Positions 51,218-59,661 of a stretch of DNA of 64,000 bases are shown piece by piece. A program made the position numbers and the translations under genes. Position 1 is the first letter of the stretch. Each line of letters begins with the position of its first letter. Source of the DNA: Mesorhizobium sp. Its GTDB lineage: Bacteria; Pseudomonadota; Alphaproteobacteria; Rhizobiales; Rhizobiaceae. The notes beneath the pieces were generated by a model. That model was not told the origin of the DNA and made no database searches. It saw nothing but the letters and a program-made list of their open reading frames with translations. The stretch covers positions 1 through 64,000 of the forward strand of contig SAPZ01000028.1 in the NCBI GenBank assembly GCA_004020875.1, written 5' to 3'.

Positions 51218-51480
51218 GCGCGGTCCCGCAGTTGCGGAGCGTCGAAGGTGCGGATGATCTCGTTGCTGACGAGATCGCGCTCAGCCAGGAAGAAATAATT
51301 GCTCGGCACGTGCCGCCACCATTCGACCACTATGCCCTTACGGTTCTCGGCGCGGAACAGATGCCGCGACCAATCCCTGTCGGCGGTTGCATTCGGATCG
51401 GGCCTTGCGCGCACCGGTCCGAAGCACTGAAACTCGTCGATGTTGCGCGGGCCGTTCATGGGGCAGGTGAGCAGTTTCAT
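51214..51480 (-). CDS. soxD: Sarcosine oxidase delta-subunit-like protein with degenerate zinc site
   Basis: An 88-residue SoxD protein: MKLLTCPMNGPRNIDEFQ and DWSRHLFRAENRKGIVVEWW are family features. In characterised delta subunits, zinc is held by Cys6, Cys9, His59 and Cys63. Here Cys6 is present, but the second position is Asn9 (CPMN) and the Cys four residues after the conserved His is Asn (RHVPSN). The zinc site is therefore probably absent or altered. It sits between soxB and soxA with 3-nt spacing and a 4-nt overlap. Confidence 0.9.
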   Translation of the reverse strand: MKLLTCPMNGPRNIDEFQCFGPVRARPDPNATADRDWSRHLFRAENRKGIVVEWWRHVPSNYFFLAERDLVSNEIIRTFDAPQLRDRA

Positions 51481-51483
51481 CGC

Positions 51484-52725
51484 TTAATGGCTCGCCGCCG
51501 TTGCGCCCATTTCATTGAGCAGCCGGAAGGTTTCGAAGCGCTCCAATGCAAAGGGTTTGAGGATGTCGGGCACGCGGCCCTCGGCAATCGTCTGTGCCAT
51601 GCGCTTTCCCGCGACAGGCGTCGCCTTGAAGCCCCAGGTGCCCCAGCCGCAGTCGAGCCACAGATTGGCAAGCGGGCTGGCGCCCAAGATCGGGCTGTAG
51701 TCCGGCGTCATGTCGGTGATGCCGGCCCATTGCCTCAGCAACCGCACGCCTTGCAGGAAAGGAAAGAGGTGGACGGCGCCTTCGGCGAGGTGCTCCTTCA
51801 TGTCTAGCGTCGAGCGAGTCGAATAGAGCTGGTAGGGATCGGAGCCGCCGCCGATGACCACCTCGCCGCGCGAGGACTGCACGAGATAGGTGTGCAGCGA
51901 GACCGACGAGACCAGCGTGTGCAGCCAAGGCTTCAGGGGCTGGGTGACCATCGCCTGCAGGGGATAGCAGCGGATAGGAAGCTCGATGCCGGCCATCAGC
52001 GCCACGTCGTAGTTCATGCCGCCGGTGGCGATCAGCACCTGGCCGCAGGCGACGCGGCCCCTGTTCGTCGTGACGGCCTGGACGCGGTCGCCGACGACCT
52101 CGAAGCCTTGCACCTCAGTGCGCTGGTGGATCTCGACGCCGCGGCGCGACGCCTGGGCGGCGTAGCCCCAGGCGACGGCGTCGTGGCGCGCCGTTCCGCC
52201 GTCGGCATGCCAGAGCCCGCCGAGGATTTCGAGCGGGCCGCCATAGTCCATGTTGATGAGCGGGCAGAGCTCCTCGACGCCCTTTTGGTCGACGACCTCG
52301 GTGCGCGTGCCCATATGCTTGCCCATTTCGGCGCGCAAATGGAAGCTACGCATCGTCGCCTCGGTATGCGCCAGAGTGAGCTGGCCGCGCTGCGAGAACA
52401 TGACGTTGAAGTCGAGTTCTTGGGACAGGCGCTCGAACAGCTCGACGCCTTCTTTATAGAAGGCGATGCCTTCCGGCGTGATGTAGTTGGAGCGGATGGT
52501 GGTGGTGTTGCGCGCCGTGTTGCCGCCAGCGAGGTAGCCTTTTTCCAGCACCGCGACGCTGCGTATGCCGTGGTACTTTGCAAGGTGATGCGCGCAGGAC
52601 AGTCCATGTCCACCGCCGCCGATAATGACGACATCATAGGCCGGCTTCAGCTCGGGCGTGGCGGGGATGTCGCCGCTGACCGGATAGTCCCGGCTGAGAC
52701 CATATTTCAGGAGCCTGAGGGGCAT
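51484..52725 (-). CDS. soxB: Sarcosine oxidase beta-subunit-like protein
   Basis: A 413-residue flavin subunit. The FAD motif is VVIIGGGGHGLSCAHHLA (residues 32-49). The covalent-FMN region of heterotetrameric sarcosine oxidase is kept as GGTARHDAVAWGYAA (His about 181), and LWLDCGWGTWGFKATPVAG near the C-terminus is the typical FAD/substrate signature. It is second in unit C, 6 nt after the PrpD-like gene. It forms the substrate-oxidising centre of the SoxBDAG complex. Confidence 0.92.
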   Translation of the reverse strand: MPLRLLKYGLSRDYPVSGDIPATPELKPAYDVVIIGGGGHGLSCAHHLAKYHGIRSVAVLEKGYLAGGNTARNTTTIRSNYITPEGIAFYKEGVELFERLSQELDFNVMFSQRGQLTLAHTEATMRSFHLRAEMGKHMGTRTEVVDQKGVEELCPLINMDYGGPLEILGGLWHADGGTARHDAVAWGYAAQASRRGVEIHQRTEVQGFEVVGDRVQAVTTNRGRVACGQVLIATGGMNYDVALMAGIELPIRCYPLQAMVTQPLKPWLHTLVSSVSLHTYLVQSSRGEVVIGGGSDPYQLYSTRSTLDMKEHLAEGAVHLFPFLQGVRLLRQWAGITDMTPDYSPILGASPLANLWLDCGWGTWGFKATPVAGKRMAQTIAEGRVPDILKPFALERFETFRLLNEMGATAASH

Positions 52726-52731
52726 TGCGGC

Positions 52732-54129
52732 TCAGCTCGAAGCCTTGGGAGGATCGTAGATCAGCGCCGAGAGATCGGAGAAGCGGCTGTCGCGGTCGTT
52801 GAGCGAAAGCACCGCGTCGCGGATCGCCGCTGCGCGGCCGGGTCCGAGCACGGGCACAGCGAATTCCATGTATTTTGCCTCGAGGTCCTGCCTGGTCATC
52901 GGCGCTTCCGGGCCGCCGCGCGCATGCACGTCGCCCGACATCAGCACGCGTCCATCATTGGTCGTGATGACGACATCGGCCCAGCGGCCGGCCGGGAAGC
53001 GGGCGCTGTGCCGCTCTGTTTCGGTCACGGTGATGCGCGTCAGCATGTCGGCGACCGCGGCGTCCGCAAGGCCGGCGCCGGAAATATGCTCGAGCCCGAT
53101 GCGCCGGTGGATGATGAAGGTCGCGACGGCGAAGCGCAGGCTGTACTGCGCCTTCGAGGTCGTGTCCGGCATGCCGTCGAACAGCGCCGCCGCATAGTGA
53201 AAGCTGTTGACCTGGACATGGGCGATGTCGGAGGCACCGAGATTGTGCGACAGGCAAAGTCCACGCACCGCGTCGATCGCGGCATGTGCCCAGCGGCAGA
53301 TCGGATAAGGCTTCACATACTGGTGCAGGGACTGCCAGAAGACGCCGAGATCCTGCCAATGCGTTGCGACTTCCGGCGCCTCCACCGTGATCGCCGGCGC
53401 GCCGGTGAAGCCGCGTTCGGCAAGCACCGCCGCTGAAAGGCCAATGAGGGCGCCGGGGCCGGAGCCATCATGAAGCATGGTCGGCGTGGCGATCTCGCGC
53501 ATCATCTGACTGCGGGGGCCGTGATACTCGGCAATGCCAAGCGCCTCGCGCAATTGCGTTTCGTCGAGCCGCCGCAGGCGTGCCGCTACCGCCGCCACGC
53601 CCAAGGCATTCCAGGCGCCGGAGGTGTGATAGTCGCTCACCGTCGCATGCAAGGCGATGCCGGCCCGGCCGGCGACTTCGTAACCGACGACCAGGGACGC
53701 CAGTGCCTCCGGCCCCGCAAGGTCGGGCCTTGCTTCGGCGAGCGCAGCAAGCGCCGGCACGACCGCGACGCCGATATGGCCCTTGGTCGGGCTGTAGCCG
53801 TCATGGCCGTCGAGATTGTCGGTCTGCGTGGCGACGGCATAGGCCGCGCCGGCAATGCTGGCGCGCCGCCCGTCGAACAGCATGCGGGCTGAGTATTGCG
53901 GATCGTTCGAACCATAGAGAAGCACGGCCACGTCGCGCGCGATCCGGCCTGCTTCCATCGGTCCGGCGGCGACGGCGATGCCGAGCGTGTCGAGCAGGAG
54001 GTAGCGCGCCTGTTCCAGCACCGGTTGAGGGAAGACGTAAGCGGGACGCCGCAGCACGAAATCGGCAAGGCGCGTGAGCGTATCGGAACTGACGACAGGC
54101 CCCTCACGCCGGTATGACGGCACAGCCAC
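52732..54129 (-). CDS. MmgE/PrpD family protein
   Basis: A 465-residue protein of the MmgE/PrpD fold (2-methylcitrate dehydratase and cis-aconitate decarboxylase relatives): YLLLDTLGIAVAAGPMEAGR, ARMLFDGRRASIAGAAYAVA, TDNLDGHDGYSPTKGHIGVA, VVGYEVAGRAGIALHATVSD and KPYPICRWAHAAIDAVRGLC. Family members dehydrate or isomerise carboxylic acids; no methylcitrate-cycle gene is near, so that name should not be used. It is first of unit C and reads divergently from the LysR regulator. Confidence 0.87.
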   Translation of the reverse strand: MAVPSYRREGPVVSSDTLTRLADFVLRRPAYVFPQPVLEQARYLLLDTLGIAVAAGPMEAGRIARDVAVLLYGSNDPQYSARMLFDGRRASIAGAAYAVATQTDNLDGHDGYSPTKGHIGVAVVPALAALAEARPDLAGPEALASLVVGYEVAGRAGIALHATVSDYHTSGAWNALGVAAVAARLRRLDETQLREALGIAEYHGPRSQMMREIATPTMLHDGSGPGALIGLSAAVLAERGFTGAPAITVEAPEVATHWQDLGVFWQSLHQYVKPYPICRWAHAAIDAVRGLCLSHNLGASDIAHVQVNSFHYAAALFDGMPDTTSKAQYSLRFAVATFIIHRRIGLEHISGAGLADAAVADMLTRITVTETERHSARFPAGRWADVVITTNDGRVLMSGDVHARGGPEAPMTRQDLEAKYMEFAVPVLGPGRAAAIRDAVLSLNDRDSRFSDLSALIYDPPKASS

Positions 54130-54299
54130 GCGCTTATCTCCCCTGTCTTCTCACAACATCAATAAATTGGGTCCATCGCGCAGGCACGCGATTAGTTTGG
54201 CGGCTTTGGCCAAAAATATTGATGTCATGTCGCCTGTCTGCGATTGAATGGCCGGCCGCTCATGCGATAGCTATGGACACTACGCAGTTGGAGACCGGG

Positions 54300-55193
54300 A
54301 TGAAGCCGCCACCCCCCTTGAACTATATCCGCTCGTTCGAGAGCTCCGCCCGCCATTTGAGCTTCACCACGGCGGCCAAGGAACTGGGCTACACGCAAGC
54401 CGCGGTCAGCACGCATGTGCGCGCGCTCGAACATTATATCGGCCGGCAGCTGTTCATCCGTTATCCGCGCAGCCTGAAGCTCACCGAGATGGGGGAGGCG
54501 TTCCTGCCGACCTTGCGCCAGGCGCTCGACCAGATCGACCAGGCGACCGAGGCGATCGTCGCGTCCTCGCGCAACCGCACGGTGGTCGTCTCCTGCCCGA
54601 TGAGCCTGGCGGAAAACTGGCTGGCGGGCTGCATGGCCGCGTTCCGCAAGAAGCATCCCGAGATCGAGATCGTGCTGCACGGCACGATCTGGGAAGACTT
54701 GAGCGAGCAGATCGCCGACATCACCATCTCGACCCGGCGCTTCGACGACCGACCGCCTGCGGCGACCCCGCTCTGGAACGACGAATTGGTGCTGCTCTGC
54801 GCTCCCGGCACGCTCGAGGGCGAGCATGCGCTTAAGACGCCGCAGGACATGCTCAAGGTGGATTGGATCTTCGTGCATGGCCGCCAGGAATACTGGCAGG
54901 TTGTCACCGAGGCGCTTGGCGTTGACCTGGAGGATCACGACAAGGGCCTGTCGACCAATGCCTCCAACATCGCGCTCGAGCTCGCCGCGATGGGGGCCGG
55001 CCTGGTCGCCACGCAGCGCTCGCTCGCGCATGCCTATATGCGCCGCGGGCTGCTCGTCGAGCCGTTTCCGGTGCGGCCGCCAAGCCCCTGGAATTACTAT
55101 CTCACCGAGAGCCAGCTTTCGAAGGGAAACATCGCCCGCATTGTCAGGGAATGGATTCTTTCTCGGGCCAGGGAAGACGCCGCACGACCTTGA
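54300..55193 (+). CDS. LysR-type regulator (GcvA-like)
   Basis: A 297-residue LysR protein. The N-terminal HTH is PPPPLNYIRSFESSARHLSF-TTAAKELGYTQAAVSTHVRA, closest in form to GcvA. The effector domain has VVVSCPMSLAENWLAGCMAA and DITISTRRFDDRPP. The ATG at 54300 has GGAG 8 nt upstream; an ATG at 54273 is also in frame. It is divergent from unit C by 170 nt and upstream of unit D, so it may control both. Its effector is likely an amine or amino acid substrate. Confidence 0.9.
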   Translation: MKPPPPLNYIRSFESSARHLSFTTAAKELGYTQAAVSTHVRALEHYIGRQLFIRYPRSLKLTEMGEAFLPTLRQALDQIDQATEAIVASSRNRTVVVSCPMSLAENWLAGCMAAFRKKHPEIEIVLHGTIWEDLSEQIADITISTRRFDDRPPAATPLWNDELVLLCAPGTLEGEHALKTPQDMLKVDWIFVHGRQEYWQVVTEALGVDLEDHDKGLSTNASNIALELAAMGAGLVATQRSLAHAYMRRGLLVEPFPVRPPSPWNYYLTESQLSKGNIARIVREWILSRAREDAARP

Positions 55194-55271
55194 GGCTGTC
55201 CGCGCCCTTCGAAAATTTGGCGAGCCAATGGCATTGTTTTTTTAGGGCTTAAAGGCCGGTTTTCTGCGGTT

Positions 55272-55301
55272 CGGGAAGGGCCGAGCCCTTCCGAGATTTT
55301 T
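55272..55301 (+). terminator. Terminator-like hairpin after the LysR gene
   Basis: GGAAGGGC at 55273-55280 (8-bp stem) pairs with GCCCTTCC at 55284-55291 around a CGA loop, followed by GAGATTTTT. It lies 80 nt after the LysR stop and 70 nt before the solute-binding protein gene, separating the two transcripts. The T-run is short and offset by four bases. Confidence 0.6.
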
Positions 55302-55370
55302 GCATCGCCCCTAACATGCGTGGTGCAAGGGGAATGCAACGGGCGGAAAGCCCTGAACCGGAGAACAACG

Positions 55371-57026
55371 ATGACAATGTTCAAGAGCAACGGTGACCGC
55401 GTCCCGGCGGTCATCGAAAGCTACGCAGCCGAAGTCAAAAAAGGCGGGATGGACCGCCGCGAATTCCTGGCCATGGCAAGCGTGATGGGCGCTTCCACGG
55501 CGCTCGCCTATTCGATGGCGGGGATCGAGCCGGCCAAGGCCGCCGCTCCGTTGCCCGGCAAAAAGGGCGGCATCCTGAAGATGCAGATGATCATCAAGGA
55601 CATGAAGGATCCGCGCGCCTGGGACTGGTCGGAGATCGCCAATGTCATGCGTCAATGCAACGACTACATGATCCGCTACACAACCGACTTCACCTTCGAG
55701 GGCCATCTGGTCGAGAGCTGGGAGGTGAGCGACGACGCCACCGAATACACGCTGCATCTGCGCAAGGGCGTGAAATGGTCGAACGGCGACGACTTCAATG
55801 CCGACGACATCGTCTACAATATCGGGCGCTGGTGCGATAAGACGGCCGAAGGCAATTCGATGGCCGGCCGCATGAGCTCGCTGATCGATCCCGCCACCAA
55901 GAAGGCCGCCGCCGGCGCCATCACCAAGGTCGACGACCATACGGTCAAGCTGAAATGCCGCCAGTCGGATGTCACCATCATTCCGGGCTTTTCCGACTAT
56001 CCGGCGGTCATCGTCCATCGCGACTTCGACAAGAATGGCGCCAATATGCTTAAGACGCCCGGCACCGGCCCCTATGAGCTGATCTCCTACAAGGTCGGCG
56101 AGTCGGCTTCGGTGCGGCGGCGGAAGGACTTCACCTGGTTCGGCGGCGAGCCCTATCTCGACGGCGTCGACTGGGTCGACTACGGATCGGACGCCTCGAA
56201 CCCCGCCATCGGCAGCGCCTTCGAGGCCGGCGAGATCGACTGCAACTATCAGACGGTCGGCGGCACCGTCGACCTCTATGACAGCATGGGCCTGGTCAAG
56301 GAGCAGGTCGTCACCGCCGGCACGATCGTGCTGCGCACCAACGTGACCAACAAGCCCTACGACGACAAGCGGGTGCGCAACGCCATACAGCTCGCGGTCG
56401 ACAATGAGACGGTGCTGAAGCTCGGTTACAGCGGCCTCGGCCAAGTCGCCGAGAACCATCATGTCTGCCCGATCCATCCGGAATATTACGCGCTGCCCAA
56501 GGTTCCGCGCGACTTGGCCAAGGCAAAGGCGCTGATGGCTGAGGCCGGCCAGACGGATCACGAGTTCGAGCTGATCTCCTACGATGCCGACTATGTGAAG
56601 GACCCGGCCGATGTCGTCGCCGCGCAGATGCGCGACGCCGGCTTCAAGGTCAAGCGCACCATCATCCCGGGCTCGTCCTTCTGGAACGACTGGACGAAAT
56701 ACCCGTGGTCGACCACGGACTGGGGCATGCGGCCGCTGGGTGTGCAGGTGCTGGCGATCGCCTATCGCAGCGGCGAGGCCTGGAACGAGTCCGGCTACGC
56801 CAATCCGGATTTCGACAAGAAGCTCAACGAGGCGATGGCAATCCCCGACCCAGCCAAGCGCAAGGAACTGATGAAGGAGGTGGAGTTCATCCTGCAGGAC
56901 TCCGGCATTCTCGTCCAGGCGTTCTGGCGCTCGCTCTACCGTCACCATGCCGCCTATGTGAAGAACCTCGGCATGCACCAGACCTTCGAGCTGCAACTGG
57001 ACAAGGTCTGGCTGGACAAGGCCTAG
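55371..57026 (+). CDS. ABC transporter substrate-binding protein, family 5 (peptide/nickel/opine type), Tat-exported
   Basis: A 551-residue solute-binding protein. A Tat signal is visible at about residues 25-55: MDRREFLAMASVMGASTALA with twin Arg and a long hydrophobic stretch ending AKAAA. The SBP-family-5 signature follows (ATEYTLHLRKGVKWSNGDDF, NADDIVYNIGRWCDK). The ATG at 55371 has GGAG upstream; an earlier in-frame GTG is weaker. It lacks permease and ATPase genes beside it, so the transporter core must be elsewhere. A perfect hairpin lies between it and the dimethylglycine-dehydrogenase-like gene. Confidence 0.9.
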   Translation: MTMFKSNGDRVPAVIESYAAEVKKGGMDRREFLAMASVMGASTALAYSMAGIEPAKAAAPLPGKKGGILKMQMIIKDMKDPRAWDWSEIANVMRQCNDYMIRYTTDFTFEGHLVESWEVSDDATEYTLHLRKGVKWSNGDDFNADDIVYNIGRWCDKTAEGNSMAGRMSSLIDPATKKAAAGAITKVDDHTVKLKCRQSDVTIIPGFSDYPAVIVHRDFDKNGANMLKTPGTGPYELISYKVGESASVRRRKDFTWFGGEPYLDGVDWVDYGSDASNPAIGSAFEAGEIDCNYQTVGGTVDLYDSMGLVKEQVVTAGTIVLRTNVTNKPYDDKRVRNAIQLAVDNETVLKLGYSGLGQVAENHHVCPIHPEYYALPKVPRDLAKAKALMAEAGQTDHEFELISYDADYVKDPADVVAAQMRDAGFKVKRTIIPGSSFWNDWTKYPWSTTDWGMRPLGVQVLAIAYRSGEAWNESGYANPDFDKKLNEAMAIPDPAKRKELMKEVEFILQDSGILVQAFWRSLYRHHAAYVKNLGMHQTFELQLDKVWLDKA

Positions 57027-57046
57027 ACCGGAGGCTCAGGCACCGA

Positions 57047-57072
57047 TTCAGGGGCGCATCTGCGCCCCTGAA
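57047..57072. terminator. Perfect 12-bp hairpin between SBP and DMGDH-like genes
   Basis: TTCAGGGGCGCA (57047-57058) and TGCGCCCCTGAA (57061-57072) are exact inverted repeats, 21 nt after the SBP stop. There is no T-run, so it may be a partial terminator or a stem that protects the SBP transcript and lowers expression of the next gene, as often seen after binding-protein genes. Confidence 0.6.
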
Positions 57073-57171
57073 TTGACCGGCGACTGCGATCGATCAGTCA
57101 GCTAAATGAAATCCCAAAGCGCTGCCGAGGAGCGCGAAGCAAGTCGCCGAACAAAGGGAAGAAAGCTCACC

Positions 57172-59589
57172 ATGCGCACTCATGCACAAGCCGTCGTCAT
57201 TGGCGGGGGTCTGATCGGCTGTTCGATACTCTATCATCTCGCCAAGTTCGGTTGGACGGATGTCGTCCTTTTGGAACGCAGCGAGCTGACCTCCGGCTCG
57301 ACCTGGCACGCGGCCGCCAACATCCACGGCTTGCATGATTCCACCAACATCAGCCGGCTTCAGCATTACACGATGGCGCTCTACAAGGAACTGGAAGCCG
57401 AGACCGGCCAGGGCTGCGGCATCTTCCAGCCGGGCTCGCTCTATCTCGCCCAGACCGAAGCGCGCGAGCATCAGCTCAGGCTGCAGGAGGCCAAGGCGCG
57501 GCGCTACAAGATGAATTTTTACGAGGTCGGCCGCGACGAGGCGGAGCGGCTGCATCCGCTGGTCGATTTCGACGGCATACGCTGCATCATGTACGAACCT
57601 GAAGGCGGCAATGTCGATCCGTCTGGCGTCACCGCTGCTTATGCCGCCGGCGCGCGCCAGCGCGGCGCCGAGATCCATCGCTTCACCCCGGTCACAGCGA
57701 CCGAGGCTCAAGCGGACGGCAGCTGGATCGTGCGCACGCCGAAGGGCGACCTCCGCACGCAATGGGTGGTCAACGCCGCCGGCCTGTGGGGCAGGGAGGT
57801 CGCCGCCATGGCCGGGCTGCAACTGCCGCTGATCCCGACCGAGCATCAGTATTTCGTCACCGAGACCATTCCCGAAATCGCCTCCATGGGCCGGCGCCTG
57901 CCGTCGGTCGCCGATCGCGACGGCGAATATTACCTGCGCCAGGAGGGCCTCGGGCTGCTGATCGGTGCCTATGAGCGCAACATGAAGTTCTGGGCCGAGG
58001 AAGGCACGCCGCTGGATTTCGGCCACGAGCTGTTTCCCGACGATCTCGACCGCATCGAGGAAAACATGATGCGCGCCGTTCAGCGTGTTCCGGCGGCTGC
58101 CACCGCCGGCGTCAAGAAGGTGATCAACGGTCCGATGATCTGGTCGCCGGACAGCGCCGTGCTGTTCGGGCCGGTGCCGGAGCTCAGCAACTATTTCTGC
58201 TGCAACGGCATCATTCCCGGCTTCTCGCAGTCGGGCGGCATGGGCAAGCTCGCGGCCGAATGGATGATCGAGGGCGAGCCGACGCTCGACATGTTCGGCT
58301 GGGACATGGCGCGCTTCGGCCATTGGGCCGGCAAGGCCTTCACCAAGGCGCGCGTCCAGGACCAGTACAGCCACCGTTTCAAGATCCATTTCCCCAATGA
58401 GGAGCGCGCCGCAGGGCGTCCAGTGCGGACGCGGCCGGTTTATGACATGCAGAAGGAGATGGGCGCCGTCTTCGGCCTCAATTTCGGCTGGGAGCATCCG
58501 TTGTGGTTCGCCGCAGCAGGCGAGCCGCGCGAGGAAACGGTCGGCTTCACGCGCCAGAACTGGTGGGGCCCCGTGGGCCGCGAGGCGCGCATGCTGCGCG
58601 AGCATGCCGGCATCATCGACATCTCCAACTTCGCCAAATACGAAGTGAAGGGCCCGGGCGCGGAAGCTTGGCTGAACGCTGTCTTCGCCAACCGCATGCC
58701 GACCAAGGTCGGCAATTCCTGCCTCACGCCACTGATCGGCAAACGCGGCGGCATTGCCGGCGACTTCACCGTGACCCGGCTGGCGGAAGACGAGTTCATG
58801 GTGATCGGCTCGGGCATGGCCGAGCGCTTCCACCAGCGCTTCTTCAAATCGGTGCCGCTGCCCGAAGGCACGACTTTCCGCTCGCGCACCGAGGAGCTCG
58901 GCGGCTTCAACGTCGCCGGGCCGAAATCGCGCGAGCTGCTGCAGCGGCTTACCAATGACGACCTGTCGAACGAGGCCTTCCCCTTCATGCGCTCGCGCCA
59001 GATCACCGTGGCCGGCGTCGATGTCGTGGCGCTCAGGGTCTCCTTCACCGGCGATCTCGGCTGGGAGCTGCATTGCAAGGCGGCCGACCAGGTCGAGCTC
59101 TACAGCGCGCTGCTCAAGGCCGGCGCGGAGGTCGGCGCCGGGCCGGTCGGCTCGCGGGCGCTGATGTCGCTACGCGTCGAGAAGGGCTACGGCAGCTGGA
59201 GCCGCGAATACTCGCCGGAATACTGGCCGCAGGAGGTCAAGCTCGACAGGCTGATCAAGACGGACAAGCAATTCCTCAACCGTGATGCCTATCTCGCCGT
59301 CGCCGACAAGCCGGCGCGCGACGAACTGATCATGCTTTCCGTCTCGGCCAAGGATGCCGACGCCACGGGAGGCGAGCCGATCTTCCTGCCGGACGGCACG
59401 CCGATCGGCCAGGTGTCGTCGGGCGCCTATGGCTATTTCGTCGAGCAGTCGCTGGCGATGGGCTATGTCAAGGCGGGAACCGCCAAGGCCGGCGACAAGG
59501 TGACCGTCGCCATACTGGGCAGGCCGCATGACGCGGTGCTGCTCGCCCATCCGCCCTTCGACCCGGAAGGCAAGCGGCTGCGCTCGTAA
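57172..59589 (+). CDS. Dimethylglycine/sarcosine dehydrogenase-like FAD-GcvT protein
   Basis: An 805-residue fusion. The FAD fold starts AVVIGGGLIGCSILYHLAKF; SGSTWHAAANIHGL holds His46 at the place where FAD is covalently bound in dimethylglycine and sarcosine dehydrogenases. The middle domain has GPMIWSPDSAVLFGPVPEL and GIIPGFSQSGGMGKLAAEWM. The C-terminal half is a GcvT-type folate domain (ISNFAKYEVKGPGAEAWLNA, FTGDLGWELHCKAADQVELY). It would transfer an N-methyl carbon to THF. A longer frame upstream (to 57106) is not supported by a ribosome site. It is in unit D, complementary to SoxBDAG. Confidence 0.9.
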   Translation: MRTHAQAVVIGGGLIGCSILYHLAKFGWTDVVLLERSELTSGSTWHAAANIHGLHDSTNISRLQHYTMALYKELEAETGQGCGIFQPGSLYLAQTEAREHQLRLQEAKARRYKMNFYEVGRDEAERLHPLVDFDGIRCIMYEPEGGNVDPSGVTAAYAAGARQRGAEIHRFTPVTATEAQADGSWIVRTPKGDLRTQWVVNAAGLWGREVAAMAGLQLPLIPTEHQYFVTETIPEIASMGRRLPSVADRDGEYYLRQEGLGLLIGAYERNMKFWAEEGTPLDFGHELFPDDLDRIEENMMRAVQRVPAAATAGVKKVINGPMIWSPDSAVLFGPVPELSNYFCCNGIIPGFSQSGGMGKLAAEWMIEGEPTLDMFGWDMARFGHWAGKAFTKARVQDQYSHRFKIHFPNEERAAGRPVRTRPVYDMQKEMGAVFGLNFGWEHPLWFAAAGEPREETVGFTRQNWWGPVGREARMLREHAGIIDISNFAKYEVKGPGAEAWLNAVFANRMPTKVGNSCLTPLIGKRGGIAGDFTVTRLAEDEFMVIGSGMAERFHQRFFKSVPLPEGTTFRSRTEELGGFNVAGPKSRELLQRLTNDDLSNEAFPFMRSRQITVAGVDVVALRVSFTGDLGWELHCKAADQVELYSALLKAGAEVGAGPVGSRALMSLRVEKGYGSWSREYSPEYWPQEVKLDRLIKTDKQFLNRDAYLAVADKPARDELIMLSVSAKDADATGGEPIFLPDGTPIGQVSSGAYGYFVEQSLAMGYVKAGTAKAGDKVTVAILGRPHDAVLLAHPPFDPEGKRLRS

Positions 59590-59661
59590 GCCGCAAAGCC
59601 TCTCTACTGGGATCACCAGTATCGACGAGGACCTCCAACAACCAAAACAGAGGGGAATCGC

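Noticed and set aside
52732..54129. 2-methylcitrate dehydratase (PrpD) of propionate catabolism
   Set aside because: Only the fold is shared; no methylcitrate synthase or lyase genes are near and the gene heads a sarcosine-oxidase-like operon.
55194..55370. Glycine or other riboswitch before the solute-binding protein gene
   Set aside because: I looked for glycine-aptamer conserved stretches because of the amine context; only a terminator-like hairpin and a purine-rich leader are present.
57094..59073. Very long open frame on the strand opposite the DMGDH-like gene
   Set aside because: Antisense shadow of a GC-rich gene; no family motifs, and the sense frame has full FAD and GcvT signatures. 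The same applies to long antisense frames over 32711-34924, 55311-56996 and 48881-50566.
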